Origin: Tipula vernalis
Lineage: Eukaryota; Arthropoda; Insecta; Diptera; Tipulidae
Direction: 5' to 3'
Assembly: GCA_958295665.1 (NCBI GenBank)
Contig: OY282560.1
Span: 21,535,653 to 21,599,652, forward strand
DNA: 64,000 bases
The translations under genes were made by a program, and so were the position numbers. The stretch's first letter is position 1; the number at the start of each line of letters is the position of its first letter. Below the pieces are notes generated by a model. That model made no database searches and had not been told where the DNA came from. It was given only the letters and a program-made list of their open reading frames with translations. This document shows, in pieces, positions 10,436 through 19,836 of the stretch.

Positions 10436-11350
10436 ATGAACCCTGGGTTGATACCAGAAGATCTTATTTCTAAAAGGACGTTAAGGAAATATCTCCTATC
10501 AATTAATCTCATGGATAAATGGGAACTTTCAATACCAGTATCACAATTAGAATATTATTACCGATTTAAATTAGCAACTTGTACACTAAAACACGAGAGG
10601 ATGCACATCGCGTTAGCTGTTCCAATATCATCAGTGCACGATATTATTCAAGTTATCCAATTAATTCCGATTCCAATCAAAATTAACAATACATTCTATT
10701 CAATCATCAATGATAATTCAAAAAGGATCATCAAAACAACAACACAATTATTAAATCCTCGGATTATTCAAGATGACTGCTTATCAACTTATCCTGTCGA
10801 AGTCTCTTCCTGTTTAATCCGAATCTCATCGATACAGCCCATTACGAAATCTGAATGCCTATTTTATACAATAGCAGGTGGAAGTGTTAAAGACTTCAAG
10901 ACTTATTGTAAATTATATAGTATAAAGACGCAACCAACTAGATGGATTACTCTAAATTCAACTACCTGGATTTTTACTGGGAATCATACAACTGTATCCT
11001 TGCATTGTAAACATATGAATTCTTCTTTTACCATTGGTTCTCAGGAGTCTATTTCTCTTATCAATATTCCTTGCAATTGTTATGTACTCGATAATCAGCA
11101 AAAATTATTTAGTCCCGGATTGTGCCAATCAACCTCCGACATCCTTCATGTCTTGTCTCATTCAATTTATCAAGTCTCTTATGATAAACTAATAATCCCA
11201 GGTTTTGATATCTTAACTCCATTAAGATTTAATTTAGATCATATTCCTTTTAATGAATCAATGGAAATTACGAGAAGAGGAGCCTTAGACATTCACGTCG
11301 ACGAACGTCTGTTTTTTCTTCATGAAAATAGAAAATATAAATTAAATTAA
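10436..11350 (+). CDS. 304-aa envelope-like ORF (baculovirus-F/errantivirus env type), partial
   Basis: The frame has an ATG at 10436. Its pattern of I/L-rich strands, scattered cysteines (CLSTYPVEVSSCLIRI, LHCKHMN, IPCNCYVL) and N-glycosylation sites (NSTTW, NHTT) resembles the membrane-distal ectodomain of F-like envelope proteins of insect LTR retroelements. I do not see a signal peptide, fusion peptide or transmembrane helix, so it is at best a fragment. The complete LINE begins at its 3' end and may interrupt it. No gag or pol partner lies upstream. The family call is tentative. Confidence 0.4.
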   Translation: MNPGLIPEDLISKRTLRKYLLSINLMDKWELSIPVSQLEYYYRFKLATCTLKHERMHIALAVPISSVHDIIQVIQLIPIPIKINNTFYSIINDNSKRIIKTTTQLLNPRIIQDDCLSTYPVEVSSCLIRISSIQPITKSECLFYTIAGGSVKDFKTYCKLYSIKTQPTRWITLNSTTWIFTGNHTTVSLHCKHMNSSFTIGSQESISLINIPCNCYVLDNQQKLFSPGLCQSTSDILHVLSHSIYQVSYDKLIIPGFDILTPLRFNLDHIPFNESMEITRRGALDIHVDERLFFLHENRKYKLN

Positions 11351-11540
11351 ATTAAATTTCGTAATATTTAATACGGAGGGACGAAACACAGAGATTTTCT
11401 GCCATAAAGGGGAAAATTTCTTTACCGGAATTAAACTAGATAAAAGAAAAAAGAAGAAAACATTAAAAGAATTGTGCTTACAAAATTTGGACCTGCTGGT
11501 GGCGGTGTAACCACAGCGAGGCAGCAAACTTAAATATAAA

Positions 11541-13073
11541 ATGCGGAAAAAAAAAATTGGTGGACAGCCATCTTTGGACGAGAAAACCCTGAGCTTCATT
11601 ACTAAGCTTATAAGCAAAAATATTAGCAAATCATTGGAAATATTTAAAAGTGACATTCTAAACCAAATCAGTGTCAATAACCCGGCCTTACCCGTAGAAT
11701 CTACCACCTATAATACACCAGACGGAACCAACAACCCGTCAAATAGCCAAACAAATGCATCATACGAGGCCACTATTAAAAAACGGTCCAACGAAGTGGG
11801 CAGCCCCTCAACGTCAAGCGTCGAAAAGACTAAGAGAGTGCGTAAGAACAGCGATACCCCAGAGAATGATGTCTCACATGCCGTCAAAATGATGCTGGAC
11901 AACAGCTCTGACTTTGAATACACCGATTCGGAAACGGATAACGTAGTCTTCCCAAACAGCCGAATTGGCGGACAATTTAACAGATTAAAGTTTGACGTAC
12001 CTGCTGATAAGGTCAATATGGACACTGGAAGGAAAGCCGCAACCAGAGTCGCTAAACCACCCCCAATAATTTTAAAAGGGTTCGACTCGTCAAAAATTAA
12101 CTTAATCAGAGAAATTACAGGAAAACTTACCGGCACCCTGCTCAAGGTGTACTCTAACAGCACGATAATTTACGCAACCAATCTTGAAAACCACCAACTA
12201 CTGGTAGCGGAACTCAAAAAAATAAACATGAATTTCTTCACATACATCCAAAAAAACCAAAGACCAAAAGTGATGTTGATGAAGGGTATCCATCAGGATA
12301 CAGACACGGATGAAATCAAAGCTGAATTAGAAAAAAAAGGGCTAGCGGTGCAAAACGTGTACCCCATAAACAAAATGATCAAGGAGAACGACGGCTCGGA
12401 GAAGCAAATTAAATTACCCTGCTTTACGGTGTCCTTTGCGCATGATACCAAATATGCAGACATAAATATGACCAACGGTTGCTGCGGCTACAAAATCAGT
12501 TGGGAAAACAAAAGAAAAATCCCCATAGCACAGTGCCGTAAATGCCAAGGATTCGGGCATGTTGCTGCTGGGTGCAGCATGCAATACAAATGTGTGAAGT
12601 GCGCCGGATCACACCTACCAGGTGCCTGTCCAAGAAATGAAGATAAATCAGTCCCAGTGAAATGCGGCAACTGTGGCGGAGGACACGTGGCCAGCTTCTT
12701 TGAATGTCCAGAGAGGCAAAAAAGACTTGGTAAGCTAACTAAACCTAATCTAGTAAATACAAACAATGTAAACAATGCTCAGCCCAAAACTTTTGAATCT
12801 AACTATGTCAAAAAAGGTGTCTCTTATGCCGATTTTCTCAAACCCAAACCGAGCCGGGGGCCTTCAGCTCTTAACGTACCACATTTTTCGGAGCCATCTG
12901 GAGCGAGTAGTATTCTTGGAGAGTTCTTTGCAAAGTCACATGAACTCTTCGGCATGAGCTTTACCTCGCTCACAAGCCACGTATCCAAATTTTTAATACA
13001 ACTAAATAATATCCAGGACGTAGCCAGCCAAAAGGCTGCGTACCTCAATTTCGTAGTACAATTCCTGCAATGA
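11541..13073 (+). CDS. LINE ORF1 (Gag-like, three CCHC knuckles)
   Basis: This 510-aa frame from ATG 11541 has a Ser/Asn-rich N-terminal third, a central domain beginning KPPPIILKGF (an RRM-like region in Jockey ORF1 proteins), and three zinc knuckles at about residues 332-386: CRKCQGFGHVAAGC, CVKCAGSHLPGAC and CGNCGGGHVASFFEC. ORF1 proteins bind element RNA and form the RNP that is reverse transcribed at the target. Its stop overlaps the ORF2 start as ATGA, so ORF2 probably depends on termination-reinitiation or similar coupling. Confidence 0.92.
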   Translation: MRKKKIGGQPSLDEKTLSFITKLISKNISKSLEIFKSDILNQISVNNPALPVESTTYNTPDGTNNPSNSQTNASYEATIKKRSNEVGSPSTSSVEKTKRVRKNSDTPENDVSHAVKMMLDNSSDFEYTDSETDNVVFPNSRIGGQFNRLKFDVPADKVNMDTGRKAATRVAKPPPIILKGFDSSKINLIREITGKLTGTLLKVYSNSTIIYATNLENHQLLVAELKKINMNFFTYIQKNQRPKVMLMKGIHQDTDTDEIKAELEKKGLAVQNVYPINKMIKENDGSEKQIKLPCFTVSFAHDTKYADINMTNGCCGYKISWENKRKIPIAQCRKCQGFGHVAAGCSMQYKCVKCAGSHLPGACPRNEDKSVPVKCGNCGGGHVASFFECPERQKRLGKLTKPNLVNTNNVNNAQPKTFESNYVKKGVSYADFLKPKPSRGPSALNVPHFSEPSGASSILGEFFAKSHELFGMSFTSLTSHVSKFLIQLNNIQDVASQKAAYLNFVVQFLQ

Positions 13074-15700
13074 AGATTGTCACCTTAAATTGCAATAGCC
13101 TAATCAGTAATGCCCGTCGCCAGGAGCTATCGGTATTCCTCAATCAACATAAACCAAGCATAGTGTGCCTAAACGAGACCAGACTAAACGACCGACACTC
13201 GCTTTTTTTCGAAAATTATATCATACACAGAACAAATTCCAAAATTAAGAGATCCGGAGGTACGGCGATCCTAGTCAGAGACAACATAAAACATTCATCG
13301 CCGAGGGCCTATATACGGGACAGTTTAGTTGCTACCACTGTAATTGTGGGGGAAGGAGACGAATCTTTCGTACTAGTCTCTGCCTATTTTTGGAAGGTTG
13401 TAACCGAAGACCTACACAGTTTGATTAGCACTCACCCACGCGTCGTCGTCTGTGGCGACTTTAACGCTCACCATCATTCATGGGGCTGCTTGACAACCAA
13501 CAGCAGCGGCCGGACACTCTCGGAATACTGCCAATTTAGGAATATCAACATTCACTTTCCTCCCGTGGGAACACGCGGGGATGCAGTACTTGACCTGGTC
13601 TTGGCAAAGGAAGTAGACATTGATGAAGACGTCACGGTGCTGAATGAGTTCTGCTCTGACCATATGCCAGTAGTCTTTCACACCTTGGATCGGTTCGACC
13701 TGTTCCAAAGTCCAGACGATGTAAGAATACTGGACTACAAAAACACTGACTGGCCTTGCTATAGGCATTATATTCATCAAAAAGTTGCCCCGCTCAACGA
13801 ACAGCCAATCGATTCAACGGATGAAATCGACCGAAGAGTTCATAAACTCACAACAATCATGGGAATAGCTACGGATAAATTTGTGCCTCTGATGGAGAAT
13901 AGGACCAGACCGCTACCTGCTCATATAGTCCAACTGATCAAACTAAGGAATTATTATAGAAACAAACACCGATATTGGCCGGCATTATACACCACGAAAC
14001 TAATAAATCGAACTACGAGGCTTGTGCACGAAAAAATCAGCCAGTTTCGCCAAGAAAGAATAAACGAGAAACTCAGAAGCGTAAACCCAGACAAGTCAAA
14101 TATATTTAAATACATAAGAACTCTGAGACCAACAACAAAACTAAACACGGTGCTAGACGGCCCTGACGGCCCGGTCATTGATCCTGCAATAATTGCCAAC
14201 AAGGTAGCAGACTACTACCAAACGATATTCAGTGAGAGGGCACGTACCGAGGATCAGGGAATAATAGACCAGGCGGACGGATTTATTACAAATCAAAGAT
14301 TGCCATTTACGGTATATCCTGAAGCGACAAATGCCGCAGAGATGTCAAGCATTGTACGACAGTTAAAGAATAAAAAATCGCCGGGGATAGATGGAATCTC
14401 TAACGGGGCAATCAAAAACCTACCAATCTCGGCTATCGTACAGCTGGTACAAATCACAAACGCTATTCTGGTTTATGCCTATTTCCCCAAAAGTTGGAAG
14501 CTCTCTAAGGTGGTAGCAATTCCCAAAACCGGCAAACCATGCACCCCGGAAAACACGAGGCCCATAAGTCTGTTGTGCGGACTCAGTAAACTGGTGGAAA
14601 GAGTGATCTATCGTAGGCTCTGGTCGGCGGTTCAGCACTTGATCCCGGTGGAGCAGTTTGGCTTTGTTTGCCATAGGTCGACAACGGACGCAATGATGCG
14701 TCTCTTGAATGACCTCAAACGAGCCAAGTCACGTCGCAAGATCACGGCGGTAGCATTCTTGGACATCCAGAAAGCATTCGATTCGGTATGGCACAAGGGC
14801 CTCATATACAAATTAATTAAATGTGGAGCCAATCCAGCGCTCATCGCACTACTTAACTCATACCTAGGAGAAAGGGAGTTCTTTGTCTGCGTGAATAATA
14901 GGCATAACTCGGAAACGAAACAAATATCAGCAGGAGTGCCCCAGGGATCGGTGCTAGGACCATTACTTTACATATTTTTTATGTATGACATACCTGTCCC
15001 TAGGCAGCCTTACACCAAGTTCCAAGCATACGCCGACGACACAACAGTATATTCCAGCAGTTACAGTGAGTACCAATGCTCTTCCAGAATTCAAGCATAC
15101 CTTAATACGCTGGTGGTCTACTTCGACACCTGGAATGTTAGGATCAATGCCACAAAAACCCAGCTGGTCTATTTCTATCCCCACCAAAATTATAAAAATA
15201 AATTCAACAAAGCAGTGGACGTCTCCATTAATGGCGAAAACATCACGGTGTCAAGGGAGGCAAAGTATCTGGGCGTCAATCTGTCCAGTACCCTCAATTT
15301 CAACAGCCACATTAAAGCAATTAGCAAACAATCAGCGAATGCCTTCAGAATCCTGTACCCGTTATTTAACCGTAATAGTGTGCTGGACTACAAAAATAAG
15401 TTACTGGTATACAAGCTATACATCAGGCCCATCATCACCTATGCATCACCAGCCTGGTATGACTTAATCACATCAACGCAGAAAACCACGCTACAACGCA
15501 TACAAAATAAAGCACTACGTCATGTTTTTGATAGCTGGCCACACCCGCCGGATTACAGACAAACCTCGACTGTCTGCCTCCATGACATGGCCCAATTAAA
15601 CTATATCGGTAACTTCTCGGCTACAATGTTGTCCAATCGGCTAAACAAACTGCTTTCCTTGCCATGCGACTTCCTAAACAACATCGCTCACCAATACTGA
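13070..15700 (+). CDS. LINE ORF2 (APE endonuclease and reverse transcriptase)
   Basis: This 876-aa intact frame starts with an AP-endonuclease-like domain (KIVTLNCNSL, CLNETRL, VVCGDFNAHHHSWG, FCSDHMPV). The reverse transcriptase follows: KNKKSPGIDGIS, TRPISLLCGLSKLVE, FLDIQKAFDSVWH, GVPQGSVLGPLLY and the catalytic FQAYADDT, then KYLGVNL. The endonuclease nicks target DNA and the RT primes on the nick. There is no RNase H domain and the C-terminus is short, as in Jockey-clade elements. No stop or frameshift is seen, so this copy could be active. Confidence 0.94.
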   Translation: MKIVTLNCNSLISNARRQELSVFLNQHKPSIVCLNETRLNDRHSLFFENYIIHRTNSKIKRSGGTAILVRDNIKHSSPRAYIRDSLVATTVIVGEGDESFVLVSAYFWKVVTEDLHSLISTHPRVVVCGDFNAHHHSWGCLTTNSSGRTLSEYCQFRNINIHFPPVGTRGDAVLDLVLAKEVDIDEDVTVLNEFCSDHMPVVFHTLDRFDLFQSPDDVRILDYKNTDWPCYRHYIHQKVAPLNEQPIDSTDEIDRRVHKLTTIMGIATDKFVPLMENRTRPLPAHIVQLIKLRNYYRNKHRYWPALYTTKLINRTTRLVHEKISQFRQERINEKLRSVNPDKSNIFKYIRTLRPTTKLNTVLDGPDGPVIDPAIIANKVADYYQTIFSERARTEDQGIIDQADGFITNQRLPFTVYPEATNAAEMSSIVRQLKNKKSPGIDGISNGAIKNLPISAIVQLVQITNAILVYAYFPKSWKLSKVVAIPKTGKPCTPENTRPISLLCGLSKLVERVIYRRLWSAVQHLIPVEQFGFVCHRSTTDAMMRLLNDLKRAKSRRKITAVAFLDIQKAFDSVWHKGLIYKLIKCGANPALIALLNSYLGEREFFVCVNNRHNSETKQISAGVPQGSVLGPLLYIFFMYDIPVPRQPYTKFQAYADDTTVYSSSYSEYQCSSRIQAYLNTLVVYFDTWNVRINATKTQLVYFYPHQNYKNKFNKAVDVSINGENITVSREAKYLGVNLSSTLNFNSHIKAISKQSANAFRILYPLFNRNSVLDYKNKLLVYKLYIRPIITYASPAWYDLITSTQKTTLQRIQNKALRHVFDSWPHPPDYRQTSTVCLHDMAQLNYIGNFSATMLSNRLNKLLSLPCDFLNNIAHQY

Positions 15701-15825
15701 ACAGCTCGACATGTTCATGTTTATACAAATTATTGCGCTTAGCATTGTAATCTAAGATTAGGGTAGTTAGTATTAAGATAGTTCGTAAGTTGTAAATATT
15801 GTAAATAATAGTTTTAAGATAACAC

Positions 15826-15861
<36 letters not shown>

Positions 15862-15863
<2 letters not shown>

Positions 15864-16135
15864 ATATTCGGGGGAAAACAATCCTCACTGCCAAGTTGCC
15901 GCAATGCATTCAAAATAAAACTATTACAATAAACACAAATCTATATAAAACCTAAAGGTTACTGTAGGAAAAAAAAATTGTCAAAACAATACTGTACATA
16001 ATTACATAAAAATATTAATAAAGATTTTTGAAATGAAATGAATAAATCCTTTAGTTTAATTTAAACTTCGCTCGATTTATTGTAATAATAAATAAATTAA
16101 TTGTGAAAACTTGATAAATAAACCAAAAGTTAAAA
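15862..16135. other. LINE/Tc1 junction, AT-rich, no gene
   Basis: About 275 bp between the LINE poly(A) and the next transposase. I searched for a Tc1 inverted repeat matching the DNA after 17290 and did not find a convincing one. Confidence 0.4.
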
Positions 16136-17289
16136 ATGCCAAAAACCCGGGAGTTAAGTGAGAATGAGCGGCTTGTGATTTTGTCGTTACACCATAAGGG
16201 ATTTTCCCAAGTTTTAATAGCAAAAAAAGTGAAATGTTCACGTTGCGCTGTCCAAACGACAATCAAAAGATTTAACGAGCATTTTACTACCAAGTCCAGG
16301 CCAGGAAGAGGTAGAAAGCGAAAAACCACCGGCAGAGAAGATCGGATGATTACAAGGGATTCGTTGAAATCCCGAAAAAAAACGCAATCGGAAATAGCTG
16401 CATTTATAAACGGCAGTCTGCATGTGGGCATTTCAGCAAAAACGGTTGGTCGGAGGCTTGACGAGTCGGGCGTTAAAGCCCGAAAAGCCAGAAAAAACCG
16501 CTATTGTCCGAGGTTAATAAGAAAAAAACCACTCGACTGGGCGAAAAGTCATCAACATTGGTCTGCGTTGGATTGGAGCCGTGTGCTTTGGTCAGATGAA
16601 AGCAATGTAGAGGTAAGTTTAAAATATGCTCAAAAATACATACTTGGAAAATATTTTGTTTGACTTTCCACATAAAAAGCCATTAAAATGAGCAATAACT
16701 TAATTTACGTATTTTCTACTAATTATTTCAGCGTTTTGTATCATCTGGGACTACATACGTCCGTCGAAGGAGAGGCGAAGCCTATGCTCCAGAATGTTTG
16801 GTGCCTACAGTAAAGTATGGCGGCGGCAGCATTATGATTTGGGGGTGTATGTCAGCAGCAGGAACGGGAGCCCATTATTTGTGTCCTGGGCGTATGAACT
16901 CCAGTACATACACTACTATGTTGGAGCAAGTACTGGAACCGTCCGTCGAAAAACTGTTTGGACGAGGTCAACGTGACCAAATTATTTTCCAACAGGACAA
17001 CGCCCCATGCCACAAAGCACAAGGAAGCCTACAGTGGTTTCAAAAAAATAAAGTTAATTTGTTGGAATGGCCGCCCCAGAGCCCTGACCTAAACCCAATC
17101 GAACACTTGTGGGCTATTTTAAAAAAAAAAGTTAGCGCAAGGAAGTCTACGTCCATTGCGAACCTCAAGGAGGTGATGGCAGAAGAATGGGTAGCACTGG
17201 ATCCCTCAATCTGTAAGGGACTGGTGGAAAGCTTGCCCAGAAGGATTGAAGAGGTTATCAAAAATAAAGGTGGCCCAACCAGATACTAA
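16136..17289 (+). CDS. Tc1 transposase (DD34E), intact, one intron
   Basis: Exon 1 is 16136-16612, the intron 16613-16731 (GTAAGT to TTTCAG, 119 bp), and exon 2 16732-17289; together they encode 344 aa. The N-terminus holds paired helix-turn-helix segments (NERLVILSLHHKGFSQVLIA) with a GRGRKRK hook. The catalytic residues sit in LWSDESN, FQQDNAPCH and NPIEHLW with 34 residues between the second Asp and the Glu. The intron falls just after the first catalytic Asp, with both halves in phase, which argues for a real intron. TIRs were not found, so it may be an element with eroded ends. Confidence 0.88.
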
Positions 17290-17421
17290 TTTTAAATAAT
17301 AATTTATAAAATAAACATAAATTAAAACAATTAATTAATTAATAATTGTTCATCGCAAAAGAAGTAAAAGAAAATTAATCATTGCTGCAAAAATAAATAC
17401 AGTTTCTTTTGATATAAACCA

Positions 17422-18114
17422 ACTTGATGATTTGATGAAATCTTTCAATGATGTTGAGGGCTTGGCTGCAATTATGGATGCAATGGCAATCGCAGATCTA
17501 GATAAATCAAAAGGTCTCACTTCTGATGCTGCAAAGCTTTGAAAGGTTTGATTGAATTTAAACCATGGGATGCCAATTTATTCCGTCATTTTTTATGGCG
17601 TCTAATTCAATTTGTTCCCACTACCTTTAAGCTTGGTGACGAAAATGTTGATTCACGAAAATCACCTCAGTTGGTGATACAAGTTATGATTTACTTCTTC
17701 TTGTTAAGAGGAAGCCGTATCGATAAAATGGAATTGAGAACTGCCAATGAGGAAGGCTTAAAATTGATTAAATTAATTCGGCATCAGTATGCCATTGCTC
17801 CAAGTGTAGCAAGAAATGCACCAAATGCAGGAAGCATTATAACATTAGCACGAGTGTGCTCAGCATTCCCAGCATACACAGCTATGCTTGTAGCAAACAA
17901 AAGTGTTGATAGAACTCTTGTGTCATTTGAACAACTACGATTAGATGCAAAATTAATATTATCTGCCGATGACAAAAAAGGAGTGAGTGTCCTAGAAAAA
18001 GCACAAAGGGCAATTGCAAGCGGATTTTTCCATGCTTGTATGACTGAGCCAATGATTAAAGCTAATTGCTGGTGGATAACACTTTACCATGCATTATTAG
18101 TTTTCAAGGGATAA
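17422..18114 (+). pseudogene. Bunyavirus-like nucleoprotein (EVE), copy 2
   Basis: From 17422 it matches 417-863 almost base for base, then continues into more of the same protein type (FPAYTAMLVANK, KLILSADDKKG, ASGFFHACM) to a stop at 18112-18114. About 230 codons overall is close to the length of phenuivirus-type nucleoproteins. A one-base deletion near 17533 shifts the frame relative to copy 1. This copy shows what copy 1 lost at its chimeric join. A poly(A) tract lies about 155 bp downstream. Confidence 0.5.
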
Positions 18115-18264
18115 ATAGTAGTCCAGTCGATTTGTGGATAACTAAACGCGGTGTGCTAATATTATTGGGGTCACGCTGTTGGCTGCAAGCACCGCTATCT
18201 GTGCTGATCTCGACCACAGTTTGTTTTGTGTTTGTGTTTTTTTTATTATTCTAAACCAAAGCTT

Positions 18265-18268
<4 letters not shown>

Positions 18269-18298
<30 letters not shown>

Positions 18299-18304
18299 AA
18301 AAAA
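18269..18304 (+). repeat. Poly(A) tract downstream of the viral-like fragment
   Basis: About 27 A, a single G, then more A. It may mark the 3' end of a retroposed transcript that included the upstream nucleoprotein copy, although no AATAAA signal is evident just before it. Confidence 0.5.
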
Positions 18305-19060
18305 TATTATTCAAATGTATCAACAAGCTTTTGGTTATTCAGTCTTATAATGCTGATATATGGTGGTCAATTTTGTTATTAAATTAGATTGCAAAGACAA
18401 AAAAAAAATATGTTCTTATTAGTTAATATTATTTAAAGCAATCATAGACTTTCAATAATTAATATTTAAGTTTCTCAGTTTGTTAAGTGAATGAGTTTAT
18501 GATCCATATTGCGTGATAACTGCGCGAGCAAGATAACATTTTGTTTACAGCTACAATACTGTTCGAGGGAAGCTGTCAGGCCTTTCAGATTTTCTTCAAG
18601 CGGTAAGTGATTTTTAATAGATTTGTGTATTGACAATTTTGTTTCTGCAATATGGTATATTTTTGTGCGAAGTTCGTTATAAATTCATTCGTTTAAAACT
18701 ATTTAGTTACTAAATTTATCTTAATTTCATATTATTTTAACAGTTAAATATTATTTAAAATAATTTCTTTTCAATTTTTAAGAGATTAGCTATGTGGTTG
18801 AAAATTTAATAAACACGGGTAGTTAATATGTTTAAATAAAGTCGTTTTTTTTATTAAGGGAATGTGATGGCCAATGTGAGTTAGTTTTGCTGTTTGTTGT
18901 TTTTTTACAGGTACGTTTGTTATTTTTAGTGGATTTTGTCGTATGTCACTCAACGAACCCCCCATAGGCGAGCCGATCCCGGATCAATACGTGCCGCAAC
19001 TATTGGCAAGACAGAAATCCGCTACACATTTTTAGAGTACATTATTTTGAGCAAATTATA
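18305..19060 (+). other. AT-rich stretch with a possible 5' leader exon
   Basis: A segment of about 52 bp (about 18552-18603) lies between TTTACAG and GTAAGTGA. A second acceptor, TTTTTTTACAG, ends near 18910. Downstream, a 30-codon ORF begins ATGTCACTCAACGAACC near 18942. This looks like the spliced leader of the gene at 19061, but nothing confirms it. Confidence 0.3.
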
Positions 19061-19411
19061 ATGGACGAAATCGAAAGTAATATCTCTTGTAATGATGATA
19101 GCACAAGTCAACCTAATACCACCAATATTATGGACAGCGAGTTTTTGCTATCAACAATAACAGTAATAAATGCCGGCGATGATTTAACCAAAGTCATCGA
19201 ATTCCGCAATTTGGTGTCAACATGGGGGTTGTCGCAAAAAACAATTAATTTCCTGGCGGATGGTCACGAGTTTACGGTAAAAACTTTGGAAGTGATTGAT
19301 TTAGATGGGATTGACGATGTTTTTCATAACTATCCCAAAGGAGAAAAAATAGTTTTTAAGGCCGGTCTCCGCAAATGGCGTAATGACACGGTAAACACTA
19401 ACAACACATAA
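19061..19411 (+). CDS. 116-aa protein with SAM-like helical domain, possibly host
   Basis: The ATG at 19061 opens an acidic, polar N-terminus. Residues about 45-110 (LVSTWGLSQKTINFLADGHE to VFKAGLRKW) have the hydrophobic spacing of a five-helix SAM-type interaction domain. The ORF ends in NTNNT and a stop. It may be the first coding exon of a longer gene whose later exons lie past the inserted DUF4780 element, but the stop argues against simple read-through. Confidence 0.4.
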   Translation: MDEIESNISCNDDSTSQPNTTNIMDSEFLLSTITVINAGDDLTKVIEFRNLVSTWGLSQKTINFLADGHEFTVKTLEVIDLDGIDDVFHNYPKGEKIVFKAGLRKWRNDTVNTNNT

Positions 19412-19836
19412 TTCAAAATTGTAGCTCTTAATTTGTTCTTCATTTTATGTTTAAATACCTCAATTAGAATAATCCTCTACCTGACTCAGATGCTACCAGA
19501 TCACTAAACAGCCGCGTTATAAAGTGGATCAATGGTTGTTGGGGGAGTAGTTTTAGGAGTCAAAGCTTTCTAGGATATGCGATTCTCATAAGACTTCTTC
19601 CTAGTGTAGTTACGCCTCCTCGTGGCGACAACCGGGCAATGCATCCTAGAATGTAGCCAAGTAACTTACACGACCGTGCAATGGCGGTAAATCCATTGCC
19701 CCAAGCTTTGGTGGGACAACATACGCTGAGAGCTGCGTGGCTTAGGGGGAGCTTAGTCTTTAGTATGTGAACTCCGGGTACCAGGCGACCCCCGGTTTAA
19801 AGTAGCCTTCCCACAGTATACCGATCTCTGCTGTGG
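19412..19836 (+). other. GC-richer leader preceding the DUF4780-type ORF
   Basis: From about 19490 the base composition rises sharply (CTCCTCGTGGCGACAACCGG and similar). The segment has no ORF but runs directly into the retroelement-like ORF, so I read it as that element's 5' UTR. Its exact start cannot be fixed. Confidence 0.4.

Larger units (their letters stand above)
11351..15861 (+). mobile_element. Complete Jockey-type LINE with poly(A) tail
   Basis: A 5' leader of about 190 bp, two overlapping intact ORFs, a short 3' UTR and a poly(A) tract of about 34 bp (15828-15861) make a full-length non-LTR retrotransposon of about 4.5 kb. Its GC content is higher than the flanks. I could not identify a clear target-site duplication, and the exact 5' end is uncertain by tens of bases. 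Confidence 0.88.

Noticed and set aside
12488..12775. Minus-strand ORFs over the LINE zinc knuckles and elsewhere
   Set aside because: Frame shadows of the strongly supported plus-strand gene.
13070..13073. Programmed frameshift joining LINE ORF1 and ORF2
   Set aside because: The ORFs overlap as ATGA with a good ORF2 start and no slippery heptamer seen; reinitiation explains it.
15862..17421. Terminal inverted repeats for the 16.1-17.3 kb Tc1 gene
   Set aside because: Candidates such as TACAGTTTCTTTTG near 17398 have no partner on the left.
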